DNA of 64,000 bases from Caldilineaceae bacterium (GTDB lineage: Bacteria; Chloroflexota; Anaerolineae; Caldilineales; Caldilineaceae), in NCBI GenBank assembly GCA_019637645.1, contig JAHBVH010000001.1:62001-126000 (forward strand), in the 5' to 3' direction. Of this stretch, positions 26,371 to 35,507 are shown piece after piece. Below the pieces are notes generated by a model. That model was not told the DNA's origin. It did not search any database and saw only the letters and a list, made by a program, of their open reading frames with translations. The translations under genes and the position numbers were made by a program. The first letter of the stretch is position 1. Each line of letters begins with the position of its first letter.

Positions 26371-26557
26371 GAGCTATCCGGCGGGCGACTCCTGCTGGTG
26401 CTTCACCGCCAGCGGGGGAGGTACACACCCTATCCCTGTACGCATCGTAACCTTACTGATGCTTTACCTCTTTCCTCTGCGAGGATACTCAAGATGGTAG
26501 ACTTTGTCAATATTGCATGACACAAGATCGAGGGAAATAACAAATTGTTAACAAAGA

Positions 26558-27166
26558 TCATTGCGCCTCATCAAGCAAACCGGGCAACAGCCGTACAACC
26601 ATGCGCTTGTTCGCCACGTCAACCGTTTGGACAACATCCGCAATGGCGGGCACAAGGAGTTCGGTGCCGGTGTCGGCCCGTTGGATGACATAGACCTCAT
26701 TCGCTCCGGTAAAGAGCACTTCGCTGATCACGCCCAAGGCTTGACCGGCTTCGGTATATACATAGAGCCCGACAATATCGTGTACCCAATAACTGTCTGG
26801 TTCTAGGGCAATGGCTTCCTCTTCGGGTACAAAGAGCCATTCGCCGCGGAGTGCTTCGGCGTCGTCGCGCGTTTCCACTTCGACAAGCTTTACGAGTATC
26901 TGTTGTTTATGGGGACGTGCATACTCAATGATCGCTTCATCGAGGGCCTCCCCAATATAGAGGGTGAGTTCAGGCGCAAAGCGTTCGGGAAAATCGGTGT
27001 GCGGTTCTACACGTACTTCCCCATGAATACCGTGCGCCGTGGTGATGCGACCAATAGCAAGATAGCCTTCGGGGATAACGACTGCTTCATTGCGGTGGTA
27101 ATAAACTTGGTTGGCTGGCGCGGCTGGTTTGCGCCGTCCTGGTGCTGGTTTGCGGGCTTGGTTCAT
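26558..27166 (-). CDS. rimM: 16S rRNA processing protein RimM
   Basis: Assembly factor for the 30S head; binds S19. The 202-residue protein has a basic, Pro-rich N-terminal extension (residues 1-32), then the RimM beta-barrel (YLAIGRITTAHGIHGEVRVE) and the PRC-barrel (DSYWVHDIVGLYVYTEAGQALG, LLVPAIADVVQTVDVANKRM). The usual trmD and rplS neighbours are not present in the window. A terminator at 27331-27362 separates it from khpA and rpsP upstream, so it seems to have its own promoter. Confidence 0.95.
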   Translation of the reverse strand: MNQARKPAPGRRKPAAPANQVYYHRNEAVVIPEGYLAIGRITTAHGIHGEVRVEPHTDFPERFAPELTLYIGEALDEAIIEYARPHKQQILVKLVEVETRDDAEALRGEWLFVPEEEAIALEPDSYWVHDIVGLYVYTEAGQALGVISEVLFTGANEVYVIQRADTGTELLVPAIADVVQTVDVANKRMVVRLLPGLLDEAQ

Positions 27167-27330
27167 GGGTTAGATCTTTCAATATCATCGAACGACAATA
27201 GGACGAAGATTGGACTTGTCCACAAAAAATCAGTCTGTCACCAAAGAGCCGACCGCGTCTCACGTTGGCGGTTGTGGTGACCACAGCGCCAAGCAGATGA
27301 TCAGGTTTCAAAAACCTGTCCGGTCTAGAT

Positions 27331-27362
27331 AAAAAACAGCGGAAGACCGGCTTCCGCTGTTT
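27331..27362 (-). terminator. Terminator of the rpsP-khpA unit
   Basis: AAACAGCGGAAG (27334-27345) pairs perfectly with CTTCCGCTGTTT (27351-27362). On the minus strand TTTTTT follows the stem. A decayed copy of the CCTGTC palindrome follows at 27302-27326. Confidence 0.88.
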
Positions 27363-27410
27363 GGCAAAGTCATTCGTTACAGGTACAGGTAAATGCGGCC
27401 CGACCCTGGG

Positions 27411-27638
27411 CTAATCAATATCTAACATGACCTCACGGTTTTCGTTCCGTGCTGCAGCTCGCAACAACGCCCGCATGGCATTGGCAACCCGACCATTCCG
27501 CCCAATGACGCGTCCCATATCTTCTGGAGCAACGCGCAACTTGAGGATTGTCGCATACCGTGTCTCTTTCCGGTTGACATGGACAGCATCCGGATCTTCG
27601 ACGAGTGATTTTGCTAAGAATTCGACTAAATCTTCCAT
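27411..27638 (-). CDS. khpA: KH-domain RNA-binding protein KhpA
   Basis: A 75-residue single KH domain protein that binds RNA and, with KhpB/EloR in Gram-positives, affects cell division and sRNA function. It starts MEDLVEFLAKSLVEDPD, and the KH core has VIGRNGRVANAMRALL (GxxG loop G-R-N-G). It lies directly after rpsP, its usual neighbour. The ATG at 27638 gives the typical length; the frame is open upstream by 22 codons without homology. Confidence 0.94.
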   Translation of the reverse strand: MEDLVEFLAKSLVEDPDAVHVNRKETRYATILKLRVAPEDMGRVIGRNGRVANAMRALLRAAARNENREVMLDID

Positions 27639-27747
27639 GAGTTTACTTGCCGGTTCTAGGGTGCCGATATCATCATCATGCGTGCAGTGCTGACTGCAAG
27701 TCAAGCATACTGACCGCCGGTCTCTGCGTCATTTCTGCCGCGTTGAC

Positions 27748-28047
27748 CTACGCCGCTGCCGCGCTTTCCGCCGGTGCAACAAAAGGCACAGGTTTGCCAC
27801 TTTGGTCGATCAGGTTGGCATTGCGCAGCAAGCGCACCACACCCTCGCTTGGTTGCGCACCTACGCTCAGCCAATGGGCCGCGCGTTCATGGCGCAAATC
27901 GACCCCTTTGCCTTCGTTCAGGCTGGGATCATAGGTGCCGATGGTTTCAATAAACCGACCATCGCGGGGTGAACGACTATCCGCTACCACAATACGATAA
28001 AACGCACGTTTTTTGGCGCCCATACGGCGCAGACGAATGCGAACCAC
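27748..28047 (-). CDS. rpsP: 30S ribosomal protein S16
   Basis: Small-subunit protein that stabilises 16S rRNA helices. The 99-residue protein has [20 protein letters not shown] and [21 protein letters not shown], which are diagnostic. The C-terminus is Ala-rich (PAESAAAA). AAGGAGTAAAAATC precedes the ATG. It is the first gene of a unit with khpA. Confidence 0.98.
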   Translation of the reverse strand: MVRIRLRRMGAKKRAFYRIVVADSRSPRDGRFIETIGTYDPSLNEGKGVDLRHERAAHWLSVGAQPSEGVVRLLRNANLIDQSGKPVPFVAPAESAAAA

Positions 28048-28175
28048 GATTTTTACTCCTTAGTAGATACAACGTCGCAAACTTTAGTTAGCTTATTTTC
28101 AATCACGATAACAGAAGGTAATCAATACGAACGTTGAAACATTCTCTGATTTCGATCAACCGACTGACGTCAAAA

Positions 28176-28204
28176 AGCACTAGGGTTGGAAGCACTAGGG
28201 TTGG
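28176..28204. repeat. 15-bp direct duplication
   Basis: AGCACTAGGGTTGGA at 28176 is followed at once by AGCACTAGGGTTGG, between rpsP and the ffh stop. It is another short head-to-tail duplication of the kind seen at 6504 and 10470. Confidence 0.9.
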
Positions 28205-28217
28205 CGCAGCTATCCCG

Positions 28218-29576
28218 TTAATTTCCCCCAAAGAGGTTCATTAAATTGGATGGCAAACCGCGGCCACGGCGTTTTTTACCGCCACCCATAATGCCCATTT
28301 GTTTCATCATTTTTTGCATATCGCGGAACTGCTTAATCAGCGCATTCACATCTTGTACCGTCGTGCCACTACCCATGGCAATACGCCGCCGGCGGCTGGC
28401 ATTTAGAATATCCGGATAGTGCCGTTCTTTACGGGTCATGCTGCTGATAATTGCTTCCGTCTTCTTCAAGCTGCCTTCGGCCATTTGCGGATCGACATCT
28501 TTCATCGCCCGATTGACCCCAGGAATCATCGAGAGCAGATCGGTGAGCGGCCCCAATTTTTTGATCTGCTGTAGCTGTTGAAGAAAATCATCTAGATTAA
28601 ATTCGCCTTCGCGGAGTTTCTGCTCCATGGCGAGGGCATCTTCTTCCGTAATGTTATTTTGGGCTCGTTCGATCAAGGTCAGCACATCGCCCATGCCTAA
28701 GATACGGCTAGCCAACCGATCCGGTTGGAAGGGTTCCAGATCACTGAGCTTTTCACCAACGCCCAAAAATTTGATCGGCACTCCCGTGACTTGGCGTACG
28801 CTCAAGGCGGCACCACCACGTGCATCACCGTCTACCTTGGTCATGATCAACCCGGTCAAGGGCACGCGGGTATTAAACCCTTGGGCAACATTGACCGCTT
28901 CTTGACCAGTCATGGCATCAACCACCAGCAAGACTTCACTGGGGCGGGCAACCATGCGCACCTGCTCCAACTCTTGCATCATCTCTTCGTTGATCTGCAG
29001 GCGACCAGCCGTATCTAGGATCACCACGTTATAGGCTTTTTCACGGGCCAAGCGTAAGGCATTTTTGGCGATGGTGGACGCTGGTGTGTTAATCCCTTCG
29101 CTGTGTACAGGAATTTCAACCTGGCGGCCCAAAATTTCCAACTGTTGGATCGCCGCGGGGCGATAAATGTCGGCGGCGACCAATAATGGGCGTTGACCCG
29201 ATTTGCGCAGACGCAAGGCCAACTTGCCTGCCATGGTTGTCTTCCCTGCGCCCTGCAACCCAACCAACATAATGACCTGTGGCGGCGGCCCAGACAGCGC
29301 TAGGGGTGCTGGCTCACCGAGCAGTTCGATCAGCTCTTCATTGACAATCTTGACAACCTGCTGGGCAGGCGTCAGGCTGTTCATCACCTCAGCGCCGATG
29401 GCACGGGTTTTGACACGTTCAACGAATTCTTTGACAACCTTGAAATTAACATCCGCCTCGAGCAACGCCATGCGGACTTCGCGCATGGCAACATTGACAT
29501 CATTTTCGGTCAACTTGCCATGCCGGGAAAGGTTATCAAAAATGCTTTGTAGTTTGTCGGTTAGCGTTTCAAACAC
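28218..29576 (-). CDS. ffh: Signal recognition particle GTPase Ffh
   Basis: Targets ribosomes making membrane proteins to the translocon together with SRP RNA and FtsY. The 452-residue protein has the N domain, the GTPase G domain (GLQGAGKTT, DTAGR, TKVDGDARGG) and the Met-rich M domain (MQKMMKQMGIMGGGKKRRG). The start is GTG at 29576, since MFETLTDKLQSIF is the normal N-terminus. A promoter is visible 130-160 bases upstream. It is followed by rpsP on the same strand. Confidence 0.97.
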   Translation of the reverse strand: MFETLTDKLQSIFDNLSRHGKLTENDVNVAMREVRMALLEADVNFKVVKEFVERVKTRAIGAEVMNSLTPAQQVVKIVNEELIELLGEPAPLALSGPPPQVIMLVGLQGAGKTTMAGKLALRLRKSGQRPLLVAADIYRPAAIQQLEILGRQVEIPVHSEGINTPASTIAKNALRLAREKAYNVVILDTAGRLQINEEMMQELEQVRMVARPSEVLLVVDAMTGQEAVNVAQGFNTRVPLTGLIMTKVDGDARGGAALSVRQVTGVPIKFLGVGEKLSDLEPFQPDRLASRILGMGDVLTLIERAQNNITEEDALAMEQKLREGEFNLDDFLQQLQQIKKLGPLTDLLSMIPGVNRAMKDVDPQMAEGSLKKTEAIISSMTRKERHYPDILNASRRRRIAMGSGTTVQDVNALIKQFRDMQKMMKQMGIMGGGKKRRGRGLPSNLMNLFGGN

Positions 29577-29709
29577 AGTAATTTATCTCTGCTATCCCCA
29601 CAACCACCGTTTTGGGTCACTTAACGCAATGGGCACTAGACAAAAATGATGCGCCTGTTAAGCCAAGTGCGTCACAGGGCGCACGGACAGGCGCAAAATG
29701 CATTCTACT

Positions 29710-29738
29710 ATTGTACTGTGAGTTGGGCGCTAGGTCAA
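29710..29738 (-). promoter_or_regulatory. Promoter of ffh
   Basis: On the minus strand TTGACC (complement of 29733-29738), a 17-base spacer, and TACAAT (complement of 29710-29715). This fits a sigma-70-type promoter with optimal spacing, giving a leader of about 125 bases before the GTG. Confidence 0.65.
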
Positions 29739-29763
29739 ATATTCAGCCGAACTATTCCTAATA

Positions 29764-29814
29764 AAGCTATAGTTCATCTTGCATGCGCTTCGCATGCAAG
29801 ATGAACTATAGCTT
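29764..29814. terminator. 24-bp perfect hairpin after the anti-sigma gene
   Basis: Arms 29764-29787 and 29791-29814 are perfect complements around a CTT loop. No long T-run follows on either strand. It lies between the anti-sigma stop (29836) and the ffh promoter and probably ends the sigma/anti-sigma transcript. Confidence 0.65.
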
Positions 29815-29835
29815 ACTATAAGATGTTTACGCTCT

Positions 29836-31608
29836 TTAGTCATCAACTAAAGGCGATTGACTTTGGGGAACTGGTGTTGGTGTACTTATGGCGGTTGGCA
29901 GAGTGGTGCCACCGCTGGTTGAACCAGTGGCTGGCCCTGTGCGTGTCGGCGTGAGTGAACTGGGGGTTAATGTGCTAACCACCGTTGGTATGGGTAGTGC
30001 CGTGGCCGTTGCACTGGGCTCGCTTGTCTCTACCATGGTTGGGCTGGTGCTTGGCACCCCTGTCACCGTGCTGGTGATAGCTACCATGGTTGGTGCAATG
30101 GGGGTGCCTGCGGCTGGTTCCACCGTTGCGCTGATCACCTCGGTTGGCATGGGGGTGGCGATGGCTGTGAGGGTTGCCGTTGCCACCCCTGTCACCGTTG
30201 CGACATGAGTCGTTTCAATTGTGGGGGTTCCCGTCATGGTCAGGGTGGGCGTAATTTCGCTGGTGGCCTCCGCTGTCATGGTAGCTGTGGCTGTCAAGCT
30301 AGCCGTAGCCGTCGGTACCACTGTAACGGTTGCCGTAATATCGATCGAGGGGGTCAACACGGTTGTTGAGATCGCCGTCAACGTGGCTTCTAGCGCTGTT
30401 TGGACTGGAACTGGCGTGTGGGTGGGTGGCAGGCTCGGCAAAACGAGGGTACCGCCAGCCACGATCAGATCTCCGCTAAGGCTGCAATTGACAGCCCTGA
30501 GTTGCGCCACTGTGGTACCACGCTGGCTGGCTAACTCGGACAACGTATCGCCCGGCTGGATGCGATAAGGGACCCAACTGCTTGGGGTTGCCGCACATTG
30601 TGTGGGCGTCGCCAATGGTGCCGGTGGGATATAAGGCGTATTGTCTTCTGTAAAAGCCAGTTGCCCCTGAACGATCTCCATAGCGACCCCTTGGACCACC
30701 GTATCATTGCTGGCATTATCTTGTGCCGCCGCGATCACTTGAAAGGTGAGTGAAACTTGGCTACCCACCGCTGGGATTCCAGGCATTTGCATAGCTTCAA
30801 AGTGCTGATCATTATCGGGATCGGGCTGATATTTGGGCATAACCCGCAATGGCCCGATCAAGAATAGGTCATCTTCATCGCCGTTGCTGCTGCCGCGATC
30901 GATCCCTTTGAAGATAAGTAAGGACTCATCTGTCGTAATTGCTTTTTTCTGACCCGTATTGGAAGCCTCGGTTTCCAGCTTTTTCTGGGCTCTACGAAGG
31001 TCTTCGGCCAGCCGGATTTCGATCTCATTGGTATAAACTTCCGTACGGATCGCTGGGGGGGATAGTGTTAGCTCTTGATAGCCAATCCATTGTTTGACGG
31101 GATAGGCAAGGTCGCCAATGCCCGCGGCCTGCGCAGCACTAGAAAAGCCGAAGGCGCTTGCCCATACCGCGGCAATAATCATGAGTAGTGGTGCTAAACG
31201 TAGATTCGGAGAGGCCAGACCGACCTGTAGATCTTGCCAAAATTTGGTGAACCAAGTGACAATGGGCGATGGGGCTTGGGTTGGCTTAGCCACCGTTGCT
31301 TTGGCAACCGGTGCGGGTGCGCTACTTGGGCTGGGGGCGACCACGGCCTCAGGCTTCATTTGCGCGGCTGCTTGCAGAAAGGCTGCTTTGCGTTCAGCGC
31401 GGCGTGGGGCTGGTGTCTGTGGTACAGGGGCGCGCTGCAAGTGATGGGTTGCCGTAACAAGCAACAGCATCTCACGCAATTCTGGGCGTAGCTCTGCTGG
31501 CACACTTGCCAGCACACCTTCCACCGCTTCGCCAGCTTCGACCCGCTCAATAGCCTTGGCAAAGATATCTTCTGGATCAGAATGAAACATTGGTGACTGA
31601 GTCGTCAT
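29836..31608 (-). CDS. DUF5667-like anti-sigma protein with LysM domain and Thr-rich tail
   Basis: A 590-residue membrane protein. The cytoplasmic N-terminus (residues 1-75, VEAGEAVEGVLASVPAEL and LQRAPVPQTP) is the acidic helical zinc-free anti-sigma type seen next to ECF sigma genes. A membrane segment follows (LRLAPLLMIIAAVWASAFGF, about 135-155). Outside is a DUF5667-type helix (DLAYPVKQWIGYQELTL). A LysM domain follows (YRIQPGDTLSELASQRG, about 345-395), which binds peptidoglycan. The tail to residue 590 is rich in Thr, Val, Ala and Pro. It lies 11 bases after the sigma gene. The layout suggests that an envelope or peptidoglycan signal controls release of the sigma factor. Confidence 0.85.
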   Translation of the reverse strand: MTTQSPMFHSDPEDIFAKAIERVEAGEAVEGVLASVPAELRPELREMLLLVTATHHLQRAPVPQTPAPRRAERKAAFLQAAAQMKPEAVVAPSPSSAPAPVAKATVAKPTQAPSPIVTWFTKFWQDLQVGLASPNLRLAPLLMIIAAVWASAFGFSSAAQAAGIGDLAYPVKQWIGYQELTLSPPAIRTEVYTNEIEIRLAEDLRRAQKKLETEASNTGQKKAITTDESLLIFKGIDRGSSNGDEDDLFLIGPLRVMPKYQPDPDNDQHFEAMQMPGIPAVGSQVSLTFQVIAAAQDNASNDTVVQGVAMEIVQGQLAFTEDNTPYIPPAPLATPTQCAATPSSWVPYRIQPGDTLSELASQRGTTVAQLRAVNCSLSGDLIVAGGTLVLPSLPPTHTPVPVQTALEATLTAISTTVLTPSIDITATVTVVPTATASLTATATMTAEATSEITPTLTMTGTPTIETTHVATVTGVATATLTAIATPMPTEVISATVEPAAGTPIAPTMVAITSTVTGVPSTSPTMVETSEPSATATALPIPTVVSTLTPSSLTPTRTGPATGSTSGGTTLPTAISTPTPVPQSQSPLVDD

Positions 31609-31619
31609 AAGACCGTCAG

Positions 31620-32222
31620 TTAATGAAACCCCTCATGTTGCAATATTTGGCGCAACGTCGTGACGGCGCGATATTGCAACGCTTTGATTGAACCTTCAGT
31701 TTTGTCTAACATTTCAGCGACTTCGCTGATACTGTACCCTTCCAAAAAGCGGAGGGTAATGACTTCGGCTTGTTCGCCGGTTAGGCGGCCAATGGCCGCG
31801 CGCAAGCGCTCTGCATCTAGACTCACTTCAGCCATTACCACTGGGTTGTGATCACTAGCAGTTGCCGTTAGTGTATCTTCCAGGGAAACCTGCTGTTGTC
31901 GATCTCGCTGCCGATAGTAGTCGATCACCGCGTTGTGGGCAATGCGATACAACCAGCCGGAGAAGGAACTATGCCATGCCTTATCGCTGCGGATTGCTTC
32001 AAGCATTTTTAAGAACACCTGCGCCGTTAGATCTTCTGCAAGTGATTCATTGCCAGTACGGCGATAGATATAACTGTAAATGCGCGCCTCATAGCGATCA
32101 TAGAGTTCGCCAAGAGCTCGTTCGTCGAACCTCACCGCACTTTCCAGTAATGCTGCTTCCGATAAATTGGTCAAGCTTGTTGCATCGTCGTTGTCGACGA
32201 GTGTGCCTGCGCTACTATTCAT
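31620..32222 (-). CDS. ECF-type RNA polymerase sigma factor
   Basis: A 200-residue sigma-70 family protein with region 2 (ALGELYDRYEARIYSYIYRR, then DLTAQVFLKMLEAI) and region 4 helix-turn-helix (EGYSISEVAEMLDKTEGSIKAL). Region 1 and 3 are absent, as in ECF factors. The N-terminal 35 residues are a short extension. Its downstream partner, 11 bases away, is the membrane anti-sigma protein. I find no clear Shine-Dalgarno site before the ATG. A GAAAC-type ECF box lies upstream but the spacing is not right (see rejected items). Confidence 0.94.
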   Translation of the reverse strand: MNSSAGTLVDNDDATSLTNLSEAALLESAVRFDERALGELYDRYEARIYSYIYRRTGNESLAEDLTAQVFLKMLEAIRSDKAWHSSFSGWLYRIAHNAVIDYYRQRDRQQQVSLEDTLTATASDHNPVVMAEVSLDAERLRAAIGRLTGEQAEVITLRFLEGYSISEVAEMLDKTEGSIKALQYRAVTTLRQILQHEGFH

Positions 32223-32554
32223 AACGACGTAAATTGCTCAAAAAAATTACGGTCAGTTTTTACGGTACGTTTGCTGCTGATGATGTAAGTTTCGGTGGGT
32301 TGACGACAGAAAGCCAAGCGTCCTTCATGATCTAGTGGAAGTGATCGCCAATCAGCTATCGACAAATGGCGGATACGCCTCTGTCCACTTGGCGCTAGAC
32401 ATAAGTTCTACCTGTGAGAAAAGGCCAGCAAGCACTGCACATAGTGGAAAGTCATACTTACTCAACTATGGTAGCTGGCAAGTCGTTCCGTTTGCTGATT
32501 ACTAGTATTGTAAGTATGACGTAAGATGAGACAGAGAGCAAATGCTAAAATGTT
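32223..32554. other. Intergenic region with an 11-bp inverted repeat
   Basis: It holds GTCATACTTAC (32451-32461) and its perfect complement (32510-32520), 48 bases apart. I see no gene in the region; the sigma-factor promoter should be near 32250-32330. Confidence 0.5.
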
Positions 32555-33160
32555 TTAATTGGAGTCTATTTTGGCTTGCAACTGGTTTGTGCGCCAGTAG
32601 ACTTCATAAATACGCTGAATGGCGGTGAAATTGGTAAAGATCGCCAACACCCACAGAACTGGTTGCATCCAACTGGTGAGTAGGCCAATGATCAGCAAAA
32701 CAACACGTTCTGGACGTTGGAGCATCCCTGCTTTAACCTCAACATTGAGCCCTTCGGCGCGCGCCTTAGTATAGCTGACCATGAGGGAACCTACGAGGAT
32801 AACCAAAATGAGGACAAGTTCAGTCCGCGTGCTTGGCCGTCTGGAGTAGTAGTAGGCCAAGGCTAAAAAGGTGACGCTTTCGCTGTAGCGATCGAGGGTG
32901 CTATCGATAAAAGCGCCAAAGGTGCTGATTTGTTTGGTAAAGCGTGCTACAGCCCCATCCAGCATATCAAAAAAAGAGGCTACTATGAGGAGAAGACCGC
33001 TCAGCCCAAAAAGACCATTTGCTAAAAAATAAGCTGTGATTGCCGTCAGTATAAAGCCAGTGTAGGTCAAGCCATTTGGTGTGACCCCGAGTGCGTGTAA
33101 ACGCTGTGCAATATAGCTAAGCATATTCGCAAAGAGCGGGCGTCCAAATTTTGATAGCAT
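32555..33160 (-). CDS. CDP-alcohol phosphatidyltransferase family protein
   Basis: A 201-residue integral membrane enzyme that joins a CDP-linked lipid to an alcohol such as glycerol phosphate or inositol phosphate. The active site motif is complete: D-G-x2-A-R-x8-G-x3-D-x3-D in DGAVARFTKQISTFG with the two following Asps (FID, LDR). Six hydrophobic helices are present. I start at the ATG of MLSKFGRPLF, preceded by AGGAAGG with good spacing; the ATG at 33196 has no site. The alcohol substrate cannot be told from sequence alone. It stands alone. Confidence 0.9.
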   Translation of the reverse strand: MLSKFGRPLFANMLSYIAQRLHALGVTPNGLTYTGFILTAITAYFLANGLFGLSGLLLIVASFFDMLDGAVARFTKQISTFGAFIDSTLDRYSESVTFLALAYYYSRRPSTRTELVLILVILVGSLMVSYTKARAEGLNVEVKAGMLQRPERVVLLIIGLLTSWMQPVLWVLAIFTNFTAIQRIYEVYWRTNQLQAKIDSN

Positions 33161-33476
33161 TGAGGCCTTCCTGTTCGCCAAAAAAGAATCTGTCATTCCT
33201 ACAAAAGCACAATGATCGAATTAATTTCAGTATACTATGAAACGTTGAATTGTCGGTAATACTATCATTCCGCTTTACGGGATAAATGACCCTACGTAGA
33301 GATGGCCTGAAAAGGGGAGATGACTTGCCCATTTCACACCGCAGACCTGACAGGTTTTCAAAACCTGTCAGGTCTGCGGTCTCAGATCAACAGTTGTGCG
33401 TACGTTCCAATCGACTTCGCGCTGTGTCAGCCTTTGTTATAACGCATAAATGCAAACGAACAAATGGTTTTGCCTG
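33161..33476. other. Intergenic region with a perfect CCTGACAGG palindrome
   Basis: It contains the palindrome at 33338-33380; otherwise I see no feature. It separates two minus-strand genes. Confidence 0.5.
33338..33380. repeat. Perfect 21-bp palindrome of the dispersed repeat family
   Basis: Arms 33338-33358 and 33360-33380 are perfect complements around one base. The core GACCTGACAGGTTTTC recurs at 39751, 42600 and, altered, at 58485 and 7823. No terminal CGTAACTT arms accompany this copy. Confidence 0.9.
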
Positions 33477-35507
33477 CTAGCGCGTAATGGCTGGCACGAA
33501 TATTTGGGCATTGGCACGGAGGAGACTCACCGGAATCAGCCGCACATTTTCGGGTGGTTGACCGGTGCTGCTGTCACCGATGATCACGATATAGGCTTGC
33601 TCAAAATCGTTAGCCTGGTTGGCCGACGTAGCGGTAATCGTGAGCGTGGCGGGAACGGTGCCTTCGGTGGGGGAGACCGTGAGCCAGGGTACTGCACTAG
33701 CCGTTAGATCCAGAACGAATTCATTGCCAAAATCATCTTCCACGACAGCTTGGCCATCTGCTTGCAGATACCCGCGGCGGATTTCACCGGCGAGGGCTGC
33801 TGTTGCGCTCTGTACGGCTGGGGCAGAAGCAATCGCCGCGGTAAAGCGCACGCCGGTTGTACCACCAACGTTGATCGTACGCGTCATGGTAACGGGTTCC
33901 TGGCTGGCTAGATAGGCAAAGCCCGCGTCGGCTGGCGATAGCGTAATTTGGGCCGGAACGACCGTGAGCTTGACGTCAATGTAATAGGGCTGGTTGAGAA
34001 CCGTGCTGCTGGAACTGGTGATCCGAATGCGCGTCGTGTAAGTACCGGTTTCCAAGCCGATTGCATTGGCGGTGTAGACCAAGTTCGCCGGGGTGTTGCC
34101 GCTGCTGGGGCTTACCGTGAACCAACTGGGAGAGTTTTCCACGATAGCCTGGAAAGGAATCGGTGTGCTCGTGGTCAAGTTGCGTAATTCGATGGTTTTG
34201 TTGCTGCCCGTCGTGCCAATCATCAGCGTCTCTTCGACAGCGCTGACTGAGGTCCCGAGCAGGTCGCCAATGCGGAAGCCGTTGCGATCAAGGTCGCCGA
34301 TTTCGATGTTCGTTCGATCCGTAGGGACGCCATAGTCACTATAGGTGGCATCTCGATCAGGCTGCGTGTAGACGCGAATACGATTATTGCGGATGATCAC
34401 AATTTCATCCTTGCCATCCCCATCAACATCACCGCCAGCACCTGCTTGATAGCCATTGTCATTGTCCAAGACTTGTTCCAATTCGCGGGGAATCTTTTCG
34501 GGATCATCGCCACGCACGATCATCCGGATCGCATTGTTGGTGGAGACTTGGCGCAACATGACAATTTCTTCTTTGCCGTCATTGTTAATGTCAGCCGGAA
34601 AGGCCGTGCGCGGGCTGGGCGTAAAGGCTTCGCTGATTTCTTCTGAAAAATCACCGCCGCTTCGATTGTATTTTAAGACAAACAGGCTTGGCAGCAGATC
34701 ACCATTGCGGATGGCGATCACTTCGTCGCCGCCATTGCCGTCGAATTGGGCCATTACCCCAACGCGATAGGGGCGTGCTTGCCCTGTACGGTTCAGGATG
34801 GCCGATGATTGCGCATCGGCGCGGAAGACGCTTAAGCGACCTTGGGAGCGGTCAACCAGCACCATTTCGTCGGTCCCGGTATTATCGATATTCCCAACGG
34901 AAATGCTTTCCCATTTCTCGTTAAATTCACGGGTGTAATGGGTTGTCCACTCGCGCCCGGTGGGGGTGGGGCTAGCCGGCTTTAATACGACCATGGTCTG
35001 TCGGCCGCTTGCTACCTCATAGACATAAACAATGTGGTCGCCGGGCAAGTTTGGATCAAATTTGCCCGTGGCTAGGAGGCGAGGATTACCCGGGATGGTG
35101 ATTTCGTAGAGCTTGGCCCAGGGAATGCCGTTACCGGTCTTTTCATCAAAAGCGCCAGAGGCTACCACGGGATCCCAAACTGTCAAGGTCCCAATCCCGC
35201 CACTTTCCTTGGTGGCGACAATTTCCATATCGCCATCATTGTTAAAGTCGCCGAGAGCAAAGCGTTCCCAGCCATCACTAGGGCTGAACCAATCGACGCG
35301 GGGATTGCTGCCGGTTTGGAGCAAGTCCAGCACGCGAATAACGCCGGTATCGTCAATGTAGACAATTTCCCCATCCGGGTCGGCGCTTGCTTCGGCATAG
35401 GCGGGGGGGGCTTGGTCTAGGATGCCTGGCAGGGCTGTGCTGCCCAGGGCAATAATTAAGAGAAGCTGTAGCCAGGGGCGCAAAGATTTTTTTGTTGGCT
35501 TTGGCAT
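33477..35507 (-). CDS. Secreted FG-GAP repeat protein with BACON-like domains
   Basis: A 676-residue exported protein. It has a signal peptide (LQLLLIIALGSTALPGI, cleaved near AYAEA) and at least six FG-GAP/VCBS repeats, which bind calcium through Asp/Asn-rich loops: GDFNNDGDMEIVA, GNIDNTGTDEMVL, FDGNGGDEVIAI, DINNDGKEEIVML and GDVDGDGKDEIVII. The second half holds BACON-like beta domains (WFTVSPSSGNTPANLVYTA, WLTVSPTEGTVPATL). The C-terminal NAQIFVPAITR resembles the ends of other surface proteins in the window. It is a surface adhesion or matrix protein by family. Confidence 0.87.
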   Translation of the reverse strand: MPKPTKKSLRPWLQLLLIIALGSTALPGILDQAPPAYAEASADPDGEIVYIDDTGVIRVLDLLQTGSNPRVDWFSPSDGWERFALGDFNNDGDMEIVATKESGGIGTLTVWDPVVASGAFDEKTGNGIPWAKLYEITIPGNPRLLATGKFDPNLPGDHIVYVYEVASGRQTMVVLKPASPTPTGREWTTHYTREFNEKWESISVGNIDNTGTDEMVLVDRSQGRLSVFRADAQSSAILNRTGQARPYRVGVMAQFDGNGGDEVIAIRNGDLLPSLFVLKYNRSGGDFSEEISEAFTPSPRTAFPADINNDGKEEIVMLRQVSTNNAIRMIVRGDDPEKIPRELEQVLDNDNGYQAGAGGDVDGDGKDEIVIIRNNRIRVYTQPDRDATYSDYGVPTDRTNIEIGDLDRNGFRIGDLLGTSVSAVEETLMIGTTGSNKTIELRNLTTSTPIPFQAIVENSPSWFTVSPSSGNTPANLVYTANAIGLETGTYTTRIRITSSSSTVLNQPYYIDVKLTVVPAQITLSPADAGFAYLASQEPVTMTRTINVGGTTGVRFTAAIASAPAVQSATAALAGEIRRGYLQADGQAVVEDDFGNEFVLDLTASAVPWLTVSPTEGTVPATLTITATSANQANDFEQAYIVIIGDSSTGQPPENVRLIPVSLLRANAQIFVPAITR

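Noticed and set aside
32240..32300. ECF autoregulatory promoter (GAAAC and CGTA boxes)
   Set aside because: The boxes are 19 bases apart; the known spacing for this class is about 16.
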